DNA of 30,180 nt from Bacteroidales bacterium UBA1219 (GTDB taxonomy: Bacteria > Bacteroidota > Bacteroidia > Bacteroidales > P3). Made by a program: the position numbers and the translations under genes. The stretch covers positions 1-30,180 of the forward strand of contig DBXF01000037.1 in the NCBI GenBank assembly GCA_002309295.1, read 5' to 3'. The notes beneath the pieces were generated by a model. The model saw only the letters and a program-made list of their open reading frames with translations. It searched no databases and was not told the origin of the DNA. Below are positions 22,234-30,180 of the stretch, one piece after another (the stretch's first letter is position 1; each line of letters begins with the position of its first letter).

Positions 22234-22992
22234 TTATTGTTTTTTCTCTTTTCCAACACGGGCGGCAATCCATTCGCGGTTGAGCCGTGCTATGTTGGTA
22301 CGTTTTATCTGTTTGGGGCATTCGGCTTCGCAAGCGTAGGTGTTGGAACAGTTGCCGAAACCGAGTTCGTCCATTTTCATCACCATTTTCTGCACACGGT
22401 CGGCGGCCTCTACCCTGCCCTGCGGCAACAGTGCCAGATGCGACACCTTGGCTCCCACAAAAAGCATCGCCGAGGCGTTTTTGCATGCGGCCACACAGGC
22501 TCCGCAGCCTATGCACTCGGCGGCGTCCATGGCTTTGTCGGCTTTGTCCTTGGGCACAAGTATGCTGTTGGCGTCGGGCACGCCGCCGGTGGTGGCGGAG
22601 ATGTAGCCTCCGGCCTGTATTATCTTGTCGAAAGCGGTGCGGTCCACCACAAGGTCGCGGATTACGGGGAATGCCTTGGCACGCCACGGCTCTATCCATA
22701 TCGTCTCGCCGTCGGTGAACTTACGCATGTGCAGCTGGCAGGTGGTAACACCGTCGTCGTTGCCGTGCGGACGGCCGTTGATGTACAGTCCGCACATGCC
22801 GCAGATACCCTCGCGGCAGTCGTTGTCGAAACACACCGGATGGGCTATCTTGTCGGCAATAAGGTGACTGTTGAGAATGTCCAGCATTTCAAGAAACGAA
22901 CAGTCGGGCGAGATGTCGTCAACTTTGTACGTCTCGAAACGGCCCTTGGCCTTGGCATTCTCCTGCCGCCATATTTTAAGAGTGAATCTCAT
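22234..22992 (-). CDS. frdB: Succinate dehydrogenase/fumarate reductase iron-sulfur subunit
   Basis: The product (252 aa) relays electrons between the flavoprotein and the membrane quinone site. The [2Fe-2S] ligands are C59, C64, C67 and C85 (CREGICGMC ... TTC). The ferredoxin-like half shows CIGCGACVAAC (C160, C163, C166, C170) and CSNTYACEAECP (C215, C221, C225), supplying the [4Fe-4S] and [3Fe-4S] clusters. The gene is the third of the C-A-B operon, 2 bp after frdA. In anaerobic Bacteroidales this complex mainly reduces fumarate; sequence does not show direction, so sdhB is an equally valid name. Confidence 0.95.
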   Translation of the reverse strand: MRFTLKIWRQENAKAKGRFETYKVDDISPDCSFLEMLDILNSHLIADKIAHPVCFDNDCREGICGMCGLYINGRPHGNDDGVTTCQLHMRKFTDGETIWIEPWRAKAFPVIRDLVVDRTAFDKIIQAGGYISATTGGVPDANSILVPKDKADKAMDAAECIGCGACVAACKNASAMLFVGAKVSHLALLPQGRVEAADRVQKMVMKMDELGFGNCSNTYACEAECPKQIKRTNIARLNREWIAARVGKEKKQ

Positions 22993-22994
22993 TT

Positions 22995-24935
22995 TTATTT
23001 GTAGTTTCTCTGTTTTATTTCAATATCCTGATATTCAAGAGGTTCTTTGTAAAGAGTCTCTTTTTCGCCTTTGCCGTTGTACTGCCATGCGGCAACGTAC
23101 ATATAATCGTTGTCGTTGCGCTGGGTCTCGCCATCGGCGGTCTGGTGCTCGATGCGGAAATGACCTCCGCACGACTCGTTGCGGTGCAGGGCATCGGTGG
23201 CTATCAGTTTGGCAAGCTCGAAATAGTCGGCCAAACGCAATGCTTTTTCCAACTCGGGATTCATCTGCTCGTTGGTGCCCGGCACAAGAACGTCGTTTTC
23301 AAACTCTTTCTGCAGCTCGTCGATGGCACCGAGTGCTTTTTCGAGACTTTCGGCAGTGCGTCCCATTCCAACGTTCTCCCACATTATCAGCCCCAGCTTG
23401 CGGTGGAAATAGTCCACAGGCTTGGTGCCGCCAACTGCCAACAGGTTGTTTATCCGCAACTTGACTTCGGTTTCGGCTTTTTCAAACTCCACGGTGTCGG
23501 TTGTGGGCTTGGAAGTATAAATTTCGTCGGCAAGATAGTTTTGCAAGGTGTATGGCAGCACGAAATACCCGTCGGCCAAACCCTGCATCAGCGCCGAAGC
23601 GCCAAGACGGTTGGCTCCGTGGTCGGAGAAATTGGCCTCGCCTATGGCGAAAAGTCCCGGTATGGTGGTCTGCAACTCGTAGTCCACCCAAAGTCCGCCC
23701 ATGGTGTAATGCACGGCGGGATAAATCATCATCGGGGTTTCGTAGGGATTCTGTGCCGTTATCTTTTCGTACATCTGGAAAAGGTTGCCGTAGCGGGCTT
23801 CCACCACGTCCTTGCCCAGACGTTGTATTGCCGAAGCGAAATCGAGGTACACCGCAAGGCCAGTCTTGCCCACGCCGTAGCCTGCGTCGCAGCGTTCCTT
23901 GGCGGCACGGGAGGCCACATCCCTCGGCACGAGGTTGCCGAAAGCGGGATAGCGACGTTCGAGGTAGTAGTCGCGGTCTTCCTCTTTTATGTCGGTGGGC
24001 TGCAGCTCGCCGGAGCGCAGTTTCTCCACGTCGGCTTTGTTTTTCGGCACCCAGATGCGTCCGTCGTTGCGCAGACTTTCGCTCATCAGCGTCAGTTTCG
24101 ACTGGTAGTCGCCCTTGACGGGGATGCAGGTGGGGTGAATCTGCACGTAGCACGGGTTGGCGAAATAGGCACCATGTTTGTGGCAGTTCCACGCCGCCGA
24201 AACGTTGGAGTTCATGGCGTTGGTGGATAGGTAATACACGTTGCCGTAACCACCGGTGGCCATCACTACGGCATGTGCTGCAAAACGTTCTATCTCTCCT
24301 GTAACGAGATTTCGGGTTATAATGCCGCGGGCCTTGCCGTCGACAACCACGAGGTCGAGCATCTCGTGACGCTCGTGCAGGGTGACGGTTTTGCGGGCTA
24401 TCTGACAGCTGAGGGCGCCGTAAGCACCGAGCAGCAGCTGCTGTCCCGTCTGTCCGCGGGCGTAGAAAGTGCGCGACACCTGTGCTCCGCCGAAGGAGCG
24501 GTTGTCGAGGTAGCCGCTGTATTCGCGGGCAAAAGGCACGCCCTGTGCCACACATTGGTCTATAATGTCGGAGCTGACTTCGGCCAAGCGGTACACGTTG
24601 GCTTCGCGGGCACGGTAGTCGCCTCCTTTTATGGTATCGTTGAAAAGTCGCTGAACGCTGTCGCCGTCGTTCTGGTAGTTCTTGGCGGCGTTGATACCGC
24701 CCTGTGCGGCGATGGAGTGCGCTCGGCGCGGACTGTCGCTGATGCAGAAAATGTCCACATTGAAACCCAACGCCCCGAGGGTGGCGGCGGCCGAAGCGCC
24801 AGCAAGTCCCGTACCCACGACTATAACGTTGAGTTTGCGCTTGTTGGCGGGATTTACAAGTTTCTGTTTGGCCTTGTAGTTGGTCCATTTCTCTGCCAAA
24901 GGACCTTCGGGTATCTTAGAATCTAATTGTGCCAT
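22995..24935 (-). CDS. frdA: Succinate dehydrogenase/fumarate reductase flavoprotein subunit
   Basis: The product (646 aa) carries covalently bound FAD and the dicarboxylate active site, on the cytoplasmic face of the inner membrane. Landmarks are the dinucleotide-binding VVGTGLAGASAAATLGALG (about 40-58), HSIAAQGGINAAKNYQNDGDS with the probable FAD-linking His, the substrate-side GLFAIGEANFSDHGANRLGASAL, and HRNESCGGHFR near the C-terminus. The length (646) and long form match the Wolinella-type/Bacteroidota class with a diheme b subunit. The ATG is 15 bp after the cytochrome b gene. Not L-aspartate oxidase, because the iron-sulfur and cytochrome partners are adjacent. Confidence 0.95.
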   Translation of the reverse strand: MAQLDSKIPEGPLAEKWTNYKAKQKLVNPANKRKLNVIVVGTGLAGASAAATLGALGFNVDIFCISDSPRRAHSIAAQGGINAAKNYQNDGDSVQRLFNDTIKGGDYRAREANVYRLAEVSSDIIDQCVAQGVPFAREYSGYLDNRSFGGAQVSRTFYARGQTGQQLLLGAYGALSCQIARKTVTLHERHEMLDLVVVDGKARGIITRNLVTGEIERFAAHAVVMATGGYGNVYYLSTNAMNSNVSAAWNCHKHGAYFANPCYVQIHPTCIPVKGDYQSKLTLMSESLRNDGRIWVPKNKADVEKLRSGELQPTDIKEEDRDYYLERRYPAFGNLVPRDVASRAAKERCDAGYGVGKTGLAVYLDFASAIQRLGKDVVEARYGNLFQMYEKITAQNPYETPMMIYPAVHYTMGGLWVDYELQTTIPGLFAIGEANFSDHGANRLGASALMQGLADGYFVLPYTLQNYLADEIYTSKPTTDTVEFEKAETEVKLRINNLLAVGGTKPVDYFHRKLGLIMWENVGMGRTAESLEKALGAIDELQKEFENDVLVPGTNEQMNPELEKALRLADYFELAKLIATDALHRNESCGGHFRIEHQTADGETQRNDNDYMYVAAWQYNGKGEKETLYKEPLEYQDIEIKQRNYK

Positions 24936-24950
24936 AGTTTAGTGCCTTTG

Positions 24951-25796
24951 TTAGAAAAACAAGAAATAAATTGGTATTGACGAGAATCCGACCACGATGA
25001 TGACTGCGTAAATCCACGCAAGCCATTGGATTACAGCATTGTATTTATTGTGGTTAAGTCCCAAAGTCTGGAACGCCGACGGAATGCCGTGTACGATGTG
25101 GAATCCCAGCACAAAGAACATTATTATATATAGTATGGCATAAATCGGCACTCGGAAAATATCTTTGGCCACGTTGTAAAAGTCGGGCTTGAAATAAGGG
25201 AGCACCTCTTTATATGGTTCAATGTCGCTGGCAGTAAGGTTTGCTATCCACTCATAATCTTCAGTAAAGAGGCTGTTTTCCTGTGATTTTTTTAATAATT
25301 CTTCAATCGCCTTTTCCTGTATAGCAGGAGGTTCATCTTTAGAATAAAGAAGTTGTTTCAAATTTACAATTTGTTCTATCTTAATCATATATTTGCCTTC
25401 CACCCATCCGGTTTTCACGAAATAGAAATGGCAGAAATGCATCATCAGCAGGCAGAGCAGCAGAATTCCCGTCCAGATGGCGAATTTAGAGCCGAACGAG
25501 GTCTTGGTTTTCTGCGGGCGGTGGTAACGTTGCGGACGGGCTTTGAGGTTCTGTATCTGCAAAGCGATGGTCAGCAGTATGTGAACTATTATCGTTGCGA
25601 AAAGCACCACCTCGAACACTTTCACCACGTAGTTGGTGCCCATAAAGTTGGAGGCCGCACGGTACCAGATGCCGCCGTCGCCGCGCAGCAGGCACAGGTT
25701 GATGCCCAGATGCACGCCAACAAACAGCACGAGGAACAGTCCGAGCAGCGCCACAACTATTTTCTTGCTTATCGAGGCTATCTTTGGAAGGTTCAT
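24951..25796 (-). CDS. frdC: Succinate dehydrogenase/fumarate reductase cytochrome b subunit with enlarged loop
   Basis: The product (281 aa) is the membrane anchor that binds haem b and menaquinone. Five membrane helices are visible, about 12-33, 57-80, 105-126, 214-237 and 255-278. Candidate haem His ligands are H30, H72, H120/H123 and H233. Usual family members are about 210-240 residues; the extra length lies between helices 3 and 4 (about 127-210), a loop of roughly 80 residues with charged helical text (EKAIEELLKKSQEN). The gene starts the C-A-B operon, 24 bp after the rho stop; no separate promoter was seen, so it may start inside rho or be read through from it. Confidence 0.9.
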   Translation of the reverse strand: MNLPKIASISKKIVVALLGLFLVLFVGVHLGINLCLLRGDGGIWYRAASNFMGTNYVVKVFEVVLFATIIVHILLTIALQIQNLKARPQRYHRPQKTKTSFGSKFAIWTGILLLCLLMMHFCHFYFVKTGWVEGKYMIKIEQIVNLKQLLYSKDEPPAIQEKAIEELLKKSQENSLFTEDYEWIANLTASDIEPYKEVLPYFKPDFYNVAKDIFRVPIYAILYIIMFFVLGFHIVHGIPSAFQTLGLNHNKYNAVIQWLAWIYAVIIVVGFSSIPIYFLFF

Positions 25797-25820
25797 TGCG
25801 TTGATTTTTAAGCGGTTGTA

Positions 25821-27902
25821 CTATTTATCTATCGAAAGCAGGAACTCTTCGTTGCTGAGGGTGTTCTGCATCTGTTTTTTGAGGAATTCCATAGCTTCCA
25901 CCGAGGTCATCTCCGATACGAAGTTGCGCAGGATGAGTATGCGCTGCAGCATGTCGGCGGGTATCAGCATATCGTCGCGGCGGGTGCTGGATGCCAGTAT
26001 GTCGATGGCCGGGAAGATCCGTTTGTTGGAGAGCTTGCGGTCGAGCTGAAGCTCCATGTTGCCGGTGCCCTTGAATTCCTCGAAAATAACGTCGTCCATC
26101 TTGGAGCCTGTCTCGGTAAGGGCTGTGGCAATGATGGTTAGCGAGCCACCGTTTTCGATGTTACGAGCCGCGCCGAAGAAACGTTTGGGTTTCTGCAGGG
26201 CGTTGGCCTCCACACCGCCCGAAAGCACCTTGCCGGAGGCCGGAGCCACAGTGTTGTAGGCGCGTGCCAGACGTGTGATGGAGTCGAGCACTATCACCAC
26301 ATCGTGGCCGCACTCGGTCATACGTTTGGCCTTTTCAAGAACGATGTTGGCGATTTTTACATGATGTTCGGCCGATTCGTCGAAAGTGGAGGCAATAACC
26401 TCGGCATTTACGCTGCGGCGCATGTCGGTAACCTCTTCGGGACGTTCATCTATCAGCAACACAATAAGATACACTTCGGGGTGGTTGTAAGCGATGGCGT
26501 TGGCCACCTCTTTCAACAGGGTTGTCTTACCGGTCTTGGGCTGAGCCACGATAAGTCCGCGCTGGCCCTTGCCGATAGGCGTAATCATGTCGATGATACG
26601 TGTGGACATGCTTTCCTGCGGATGCCCGGTGAGTTTGAATTTCTCTTCGGGGAACAGCGGTGTGAGCGAGTCGAACGGCACGCGGTCGCGGATACGTTCG
26701 GGCGACAGGCCGTTGATTTCCAGCACTTTCACCAAGGGGAAGAATTTCTCGCCTTCGCGCGGCGGACGCACGGTGCCACGGATGGTGTCGCCGGTCTGCA
26801 AGCCGAACAGCCGTACCTGCGACTGAGATACATAGATGTCGTCGGGCGAATTGAGGTAGTCGTAGTCCGACGAACGCAGGAAACCATAGTTTTCGTTGGG
26901 GATTATCTCCAGAACGCCTTCGGCCTCCACAACGCCGTCACTGTCAAAGGGATATTCCTGTTTCTGCGGACGTTTGTTCTCGGCAGGCTTGTTGTCGTTC
27001 TGCTCGTTCGATTTCTCTACTATAATCTGGAAGATATCTTCGCCGCCCTTGTCCTCGGCGTCATTCTGTGGGGTTGCTTCGGCGGTTTCTTTGTTAGTAG
27101 CTGGCTCTTCAACCTCGGCGCGATTGGCTTCTTGGTTGTTTTTGAACGCATTGGGGACAATCACTTCGGGGATGGGGCGCGATTCCTCGGCTTTCTTAGG
27201 TTCGGCAGTGTTTGCAGCTTCGGTCTTGACGGTGGTATTTTTACCGTTGGATTTGTCGTTGCGGGTTTTGCGTTTGGGACGCGGTGTTTCGCTAAGGGCT
27301 TCCTCGATGGTTAGCGGGGCTTCAGCGGTCTCTGCTTTCGGCTCCACTACGGATGCTTCGTCGGAAGATTTATTTTCATCCACTGCATCAAACGCTTGAG
27401 GTTCAACCACTTTACGTTCTATAAGATCCATATCTATCTCATCCATCACACCTTCGGAGAGGATTATGTCGTCCGGCAGGTCAGTAATGTCGGGATGACG
27501 TAGGATAAGACGAGTGTTGGGAGTTTTAACCTCCGGAATCTGAGGCACTTCGGGCAGAAGCACATCGTTTATATCGATATTGGATACGGGGTCGGCATCC
27601 ACGTCGGGGAAAAGTTTCTTTTCGGCAGGCTTTTCGGCTTTGACTTGTTTTTGTGCCCTGTGGGCGCCGTGCGACATGTTGGACTCGGCTATGGGCTTGG
27701 GTTTAAGCCTTGCGCGCTTGGGACGCGGAGCCACTTTCGGCTGGGATTCTTCGGCAGGGTCGGGATTTGCAGCCTGATGGTCCAAAATCTTGTAAATCAA
27801 TTCGTTTTCGGAAAGCTTGGAAGCTCTGGAGATGCCTAAGTCCTTGGCAATCTCTATCAAACTTACAAGTGCGGTTTTTGTCAGTTCTTCTTTAGTGTAC
27901 AT
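25821..27902 (-). CDS. rho: Transcription termination factor Rho with long disordered extension
   Basis: The product (693 aa) is the hexameric RNA helicase that ends transcription. It begins with an SAP-like Rho N-terminal helix bundle (about 1-45), followed by a low-complexity, Lys/Glu/Pro-rich segment of about 275 residues (45-320). The RNA-binding cold-shock-like domain follows (about 325-400, EGVLEIIPNENYGFLRSSDYDYL). The RecA-like motor has Walker A GLIVAQPKTGKTTLL (about 450-464), Walker B VVIVLDSITRLARAYN, and SGGVEANALQKPKRFFGAARN for the Q/R-loops. The start is ATG 27902 (the frame also opens at a TTG one codon earlier). Bacteroidota Rho proteins commonly have such inserts; a condensate-forming role has been reported for the Bacteroides thetaiotaomicron protein. 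Confidence 0.96.
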   Translation of the reverse strand: MYTKEELTKTALVSLIEIAKDLGISRASKLSENELIYKILDHQAANPDPAEESQPKVAPRPKRARLKPKPIAESNMSHGAHRAQKQVKAEKPAEKKLFPDVDADPVSNIDINDVLLPEVPQIPEVKTPNTRLILRHPDITDLPDDIILSEGVMDEIDMDLIERKVVEPQAFDAVDENKSSDEASVVEPKAETAEAPLTIEEALSETPRPKRKTRNDKSNGKNTTVKTEAANTAEPKKAEESRPIPEVIVPNAFKNNQEANRAEVEEPATNKETAEATPQNDAEDKGGEDIFQIIVEKSNEQNDNKPAENKRPQKQEYPFDSDGVVEAEGVLEIIPNENYGFLRSSDYDYLNSPDDIYVSQSQVRLFGLQTGDTIRGTVRPPREGEKFFPLVKVLEINGLSPERIRDRVPFDSLTPLFPEEKFKLTGHPQESMSTRIIDMITPIGKGQRGLIVAQPKTGKTTLLKEVANAIAYNHPEVYLIVLLIDERPEEVTDMRRSVNAEVIASTFDESAEHHVKIANIVLEKAKRMTECGHDVVIVLDSITRLARAYNTVAPASGKVLSGGVEANALQKPKRFFGAARNIENGGSLTIIATALTETGSKMDDVIFEEFKGTGNMELQLDRKLSNKRIFPAIDILASSTRRDDMLIPADMLQRILILRNFVSEMTSVEAMEFLKKQMQNTLSNEEFLLSIDK

Positions 27903-28210
27903 CAAATTTGTTTTTATTGTCCCAATTTAAAAAATTCAAAACATTGCAAAAAAATGCCAATTTATTATTTTTCAAAGAAATGCAACGGTGAATCTTAAAA
28001 ATCGGGCTTGATTTTCGTTTGCAAAGATATGAAAAAAAAATCAATTTTCGGTCCTGTTGCAAAAATTATGAATTATTTTTTTATCAACAGCATTGTTTTG
28101 ATAATTATTTTTCAATTATATACAATAAAAAACATGTTTGTTGAGTTACGAGAAAGGAAATAATTTGGCGAACCAGACTTTTTTAAAACCAAGAAACACT
28201 CGTTATAAGC
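27903..28210. other. Divergent intergenic region between rho and the lytic transglycosylase gene
   Basis: The 308-bp spacer is very AT-rich and holds the candidate rho promoter. On the plus strand no good TAnnTTTG element was found; the only near miss is TAATTTG at about 28163. I see no tRNA, riboswitch or short gene. Confidence 0.4.
28022..28029 (-). promoter_or_regulatory. -7 promoter element for rho
   Basis: TATCTTTG on the minus strand matches TAnnTTTG and implies a start near 28015-28017, giving a 5' UTR of about 110 nt. That is long enough for the self-regulation typical of rho genes. No TTG is seen at -33. Confidence 0.5.
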
Positions 28211-29884
28211 ATGAAATCAAGAAATATACGCGGCATTATCTTAAGCGTTGCTTTATTACTTGCAACACTCTTTTCTCCATCGTCGGCTTTCTCGCAAGTG
28301 ATCGAAAATACCGACATGGATTACTTTATCAACGCATATACAGCCAATTACGACAGTCTTCTCCACCACTATTATTTCCGTAAAAACAAACAACTTGTCA
28401 ACAGCAAATACAAACTTGGTTCGCCCGCTACCGAAAAAGTTGATTTCGAAACAGTTACCGACAGCATGATATATAGACGTCTGCTCTCGCTGAACACCAA
28501 AGTTCCGTTGGAATACAATCCAATTGTTCGCGGCTATGTATCTATGTATTTGAAAAAAATGAACCACAGCATCGACGTGATGCTCTCGATGGCAGAATAC
28601 TATTTTCCAATGTTCGAAGAAGTGTTGGATAAATACGGAGTCCCCTGTGAACTTAAATATCTTGCCATCATCGAATCGGCACTCAACACCAACGCCGTAT
28701 CGAAAGCTGGTGCCACAGGACTTTGGCAGTTTATGATGCAGACGGGGCGCAACTACGACCTCGAGATAAACACTTTCGTTGACGAACGCCGCGACCCGCT
28801 TAAGGCCACCCATGCCGCCGCACGTTATCTCCGCGACTTGAACAGAATTTACAACAACTGGCCTCTTGCCATCGCCTCATACAACTGCGGTCCGGGCAAC
28901 GTAAACAAAGCCATCGCCCGCTCCGGCGGTGCCCGTTCGTTCTGGGGTGTTTACAGCTATCTTCCTCGCGAAACACGCGGTTACATACCTGCTTATATCG
29001 CCGCAGTGTATATGATGAATTTCTACGGCCTGCACGGTCTGCATCCCAAACACATTTCAATCCCCACCGCCAACGACACCGTCGTTGTACATAAAGATGT
29101 AGATTTCGCCTCGGTGCAGAAATACGTGGGAATCTCCATCGACGAACTGAAAAACCTCAACCCTCAATACAAACTGCAATTTATCCCGCAATCGGAAAAA
29201 GGCTATGCGCTCAGACTTCCCACCAACAAAATCAACGTTTTCCTAAAATACCAAGACTCCATCTATTCACACTCCCGCGACTCGCTGCTCAACAGCGCTG
29301 TAAAGGAATGGAAATCAGTAAAAACCATCACGCACAGGGTGCGCAAAAACGAGACGGTAGGCCGTGTGGCCGAAATGTACGGCGTTTCCGCTGCCGATAT
29401 TCGTCGTTGGAACAACCTCTCGAAAAAAGCCAAACTGAAAAGCGGTCAACGACTAATAATTTACAAGAAAACCCAAATAACCAAAGATACAATAAAAAGC
29501 GACAACAACGAAACAACAAAGATTGCGCCAAAAGACTCTATCGTAGTTGCAGATACAAACGACCTGAAGCCCACAGAAAAAAGTGGCAGCTCACGTAATT
29601 CCACTAAGAAACAAGGGAAAGAAGAAAAGAAGGTAACCGTTGCAAAAAACGACACCGTTCAAAATACGGAGACCAACAAAAAAGAGGAACCGGCTCCGAA
29701 GACCGAGACCAAGAAGACTCCGGCCAAACCTGCTGCAAAGACTATCACACACACTGTGAAATCGGGTGAGAACCTTTTCAGGATAGCCCAGAAATACAAC
29801 ACAACTGTTGATAAAATAAAGAAAGACAACAACCTGAAAAACGACAACATAACCGTGGGCAGAAAACTCGTTATCAAGAAATAA
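28211..29884 (+). CDS. mltD: Membrane/periplasmic lytic transglycosylase, MltD-like, with two LysM domains
   Basis: The product (557 aa) cleaves peptidoglycan glycan strands. It has a signal peptide (ILSVALLLATLFSPSSAFS), an N-terminal helical region and an SLT domain (about 135-255). The catalytic Glu is E155 in LAIIESALNTNAVSKAGATGLWQFM, and the family patterns GRNYDLEINTFVDERRDP and NWPLAIASYNCGPGNV are present. Two LysM peptidoglycan-binding domains sit at about 373-420 (HRVRKNETVGRVAEMYGV) and 513-557 (HTVKSGENLFRIAQKYNT). They are joined by a Lys/Thr/Glu-rich disordered linker of about 90 residues. Gram-negative MltD is normally a lipoprotein; here no lipobox Cys is seen, so the enzyme is probably free in the periplasm. 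It is divergent from rho. Confidence 0.93.
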   Translation: MKSRNIRGIILSVALLLATLFSPSSAFSQVIENTDMDYFINAYTANYDSLLHHYYFRKNKQLVNSKYKLGSPATEKVDFETVTDSMIYRRLLSLNTKVPLEYNPIVRGYVSMYLKKMNHSIDVMLSMAEYYFPMFEEVLDKYGVPCELKYLAIIESALNTNAVSKAGATGLWQFMMQTGRNYDLEINTFVDERRDPLKATHAAARYLRDLNRIYNNWPLAIASYNCGPGNVNKAIARSGGARSFWGVYSYLPRETRGYIPAYIAAVYMMNFYGLHGLHPKHISIPTANDTVVVHKDVDFASVQKYVGISIDELKNLNPQYKLQFIPQSEKGYALRLPTNKINVFLKYQDSIYSHSRDSLLNSAVKEWKSVKTITHRVRKNETVGRVAEMYGVSAADIRRWNNLSKKAKLKSGQRLIIYKKTQITKDTIKSDNNETTKIAPKDSIVVADTNDLKPTEKSGSSRNSTKKQGKEEKKVTVAKNDTVQNTETNKKEEPAPKTETKKTPAKPAAKTITHTVKSGENLFRIAQKYNTTVDKIKKDNNLKNDNITVGRKLVIKK

Positions 29885-29895
29885 CATCCCCTGCC

Positions 29896-29914
29896 CCGCT
29901 TTCTTATTCAGCGG
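29896..29914. terminator. Weak hairpin between converging genes
   Basis: CCGCT and AGCGG enclose a nine-base loop in the 41-bp gap between the lytic transglycosylase and serine dehydratase genes. No T-tract follows, so it is only a possible shared terminator. Confidence 0.3.
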
Positions 29915-29925
29915 AAATCAGTATT

Positions 29926-30180
29926 TTACCGAGATTTAAGGTCGTTTTCGAGCAACGACAGACCTCCCATTGCCGTCTCTTTGTACAGACTGGGTATGTC
30001 CTTGCCCGTAAGTTTCATTGTGTCAACCACTTTGTCGAAACTGATAATGTGCTTTCCGTCGGACATCATGGAATAAAGGTTTGCGTCCAAGGCTCTGAGT
30101 GCGGCAAAGGGGTTGCGCTCGATGCAGGGAATCTGCACCAGTCCGCAGATGGGGTCGCAGGTGAGGCCGAGGTTGTGCTC
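29926..30180 (-). CDS. sdaA: L-serine ammonia-lyase, iron-sulfur type, C-terminal part (truncated by window edge)
   Basis: Only the last 84 residues are visible; the gene continues beyond the right edge. The segment EHNLGLTCDPICGLVQIPCIERN is the hallmark of the catalytic (alpha) part of [4Fe-4S] L-serine dehydratases. Its Cys residues (CDPICG, IPCIERN) are likely cluster ligands. The ending MMSDGKHIISFDKVVDTMKLTGKDIPSLYKET-type motif closes the family pattern. The enzyme turns L-serine into pyruvate and ammonia in the cytoplasm. In the usual sequence Gly follows Pro-Val in CDPVGG; here it reads CDPICG. It converges on the lytic transglycosylase gene. Confidence 0.92.
   Translation of the reverse strand, partial: EHNLGLTCDPICGLVQIPCIERNPFAALRALDANLYSMMSDGKHIISFDKVVDTMKLTGKDIPSLYKETAMGGLSLLENDLKSR

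Noticed and set aside
22202..22699. Upstream extension of the C10 protease frame (166 codons) as part of the protein
   Set aside because: It overlaps frdB in another frame on the same strand, has no family similarity, and the real protein starts with a signal peptide at 22201.
22995..24935. L-aspartate oxidase (nadB) identity for the flavoprotein
   Set aside because: The iron-sulfur and cytochrome b subunits are adjacent in an operon and the length fits the fumarate reductase/succinate dehydrogenase flavoprotein.
26304..27314. 336-codon antisense frame over rho
   Set aside because: The translation is Phe/Gly/Val-rich shadow sequence with no motifs; rho on the other strand is unambiguous.

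Overview
The window looks like a chromosomal stretch from a member of Bacteroidota, most likely order Bacteroidales. Four independent signs agree: promoters of the TAnnTTTG (-7) / TTG (-33) type, three secreted proteins with C-terminal type IX secretion (T9SS) sorting domains, a Rho factor with a roughly 275-residue disordered N-terminal extension, and a B12-riboswitch-controlled BtuB/BtuG-type pair. No rRNA, tRNA, transposase, phage gene or CRISPR array was recognised.

Layout. Positions 1-270 are repeat-rich and non-coding. From 271 to 10310 the genes read leftwards: endonuclease IV (nfo), a small orphan ORF, pheT, a GreA/GreB-like coiled-coil protein, a class I aminotransferase, a secreted DUF1573 protein, a beta-CASP metallo-beta-lactamase RNase, lipoate-protein ligase, and then the btuG-like lipoprotein, whose partner btuB-like TonB-dependent receptor (10323-12344) lies upstream behind a cobalamin riboswitch (12431-12602). 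A tandem array of 33-bp A-tract repeats (12738-12835) then leads into the promoter of a rightward 78-residue membrane protein.

Positions 13197-17576 hold two tandem leftward genes for large right-handed beta-helix T9SS cargo proteins. They face a rightward group of three small envelope proteins (17737-19368), the last two of which look like diverged tandem copies of each other. A DUF6717-like gene follows on the minus strand; its upstream region carries two closely matched 23-bp palindromes 62 bp apart plus further TGACA/TGTCA inverted repeats. This is the best candidate in the window for an uncharacterised regulatory system.

Positions 20075-27902 are one leftward series: rho, the three-subunit succinate dehydrogenase/fumarate reductase (cytochrome b, flavoprotein, iron-sulfur protein), and a C10-family (streptopain/interpain-like) secreted cysteine protease only 32 bp after the iron-sulfur subunit. 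Divergent from rho is a membrane-bound lytic transglycosylase with two LysM domains. The window ends inside the C-terminal part of an iron-sulfur L-serine dehydratase.

Most of the content is housekeeping (DNA repair, translation, lipoylation, anaerobic respiration, termination) mixed with surface functions typical of host-associated or polymer-rich anaerobic Bacteroidales. I did not find a clear new defence or biosynthetic system. The points most worth a second look are the DUF6717 operator region, the phased repeats at 12.7 kb, an unusually large periplasmic or cytoplasmic loop in the respiratory cytochrome b, and the paired small membrane proteins.
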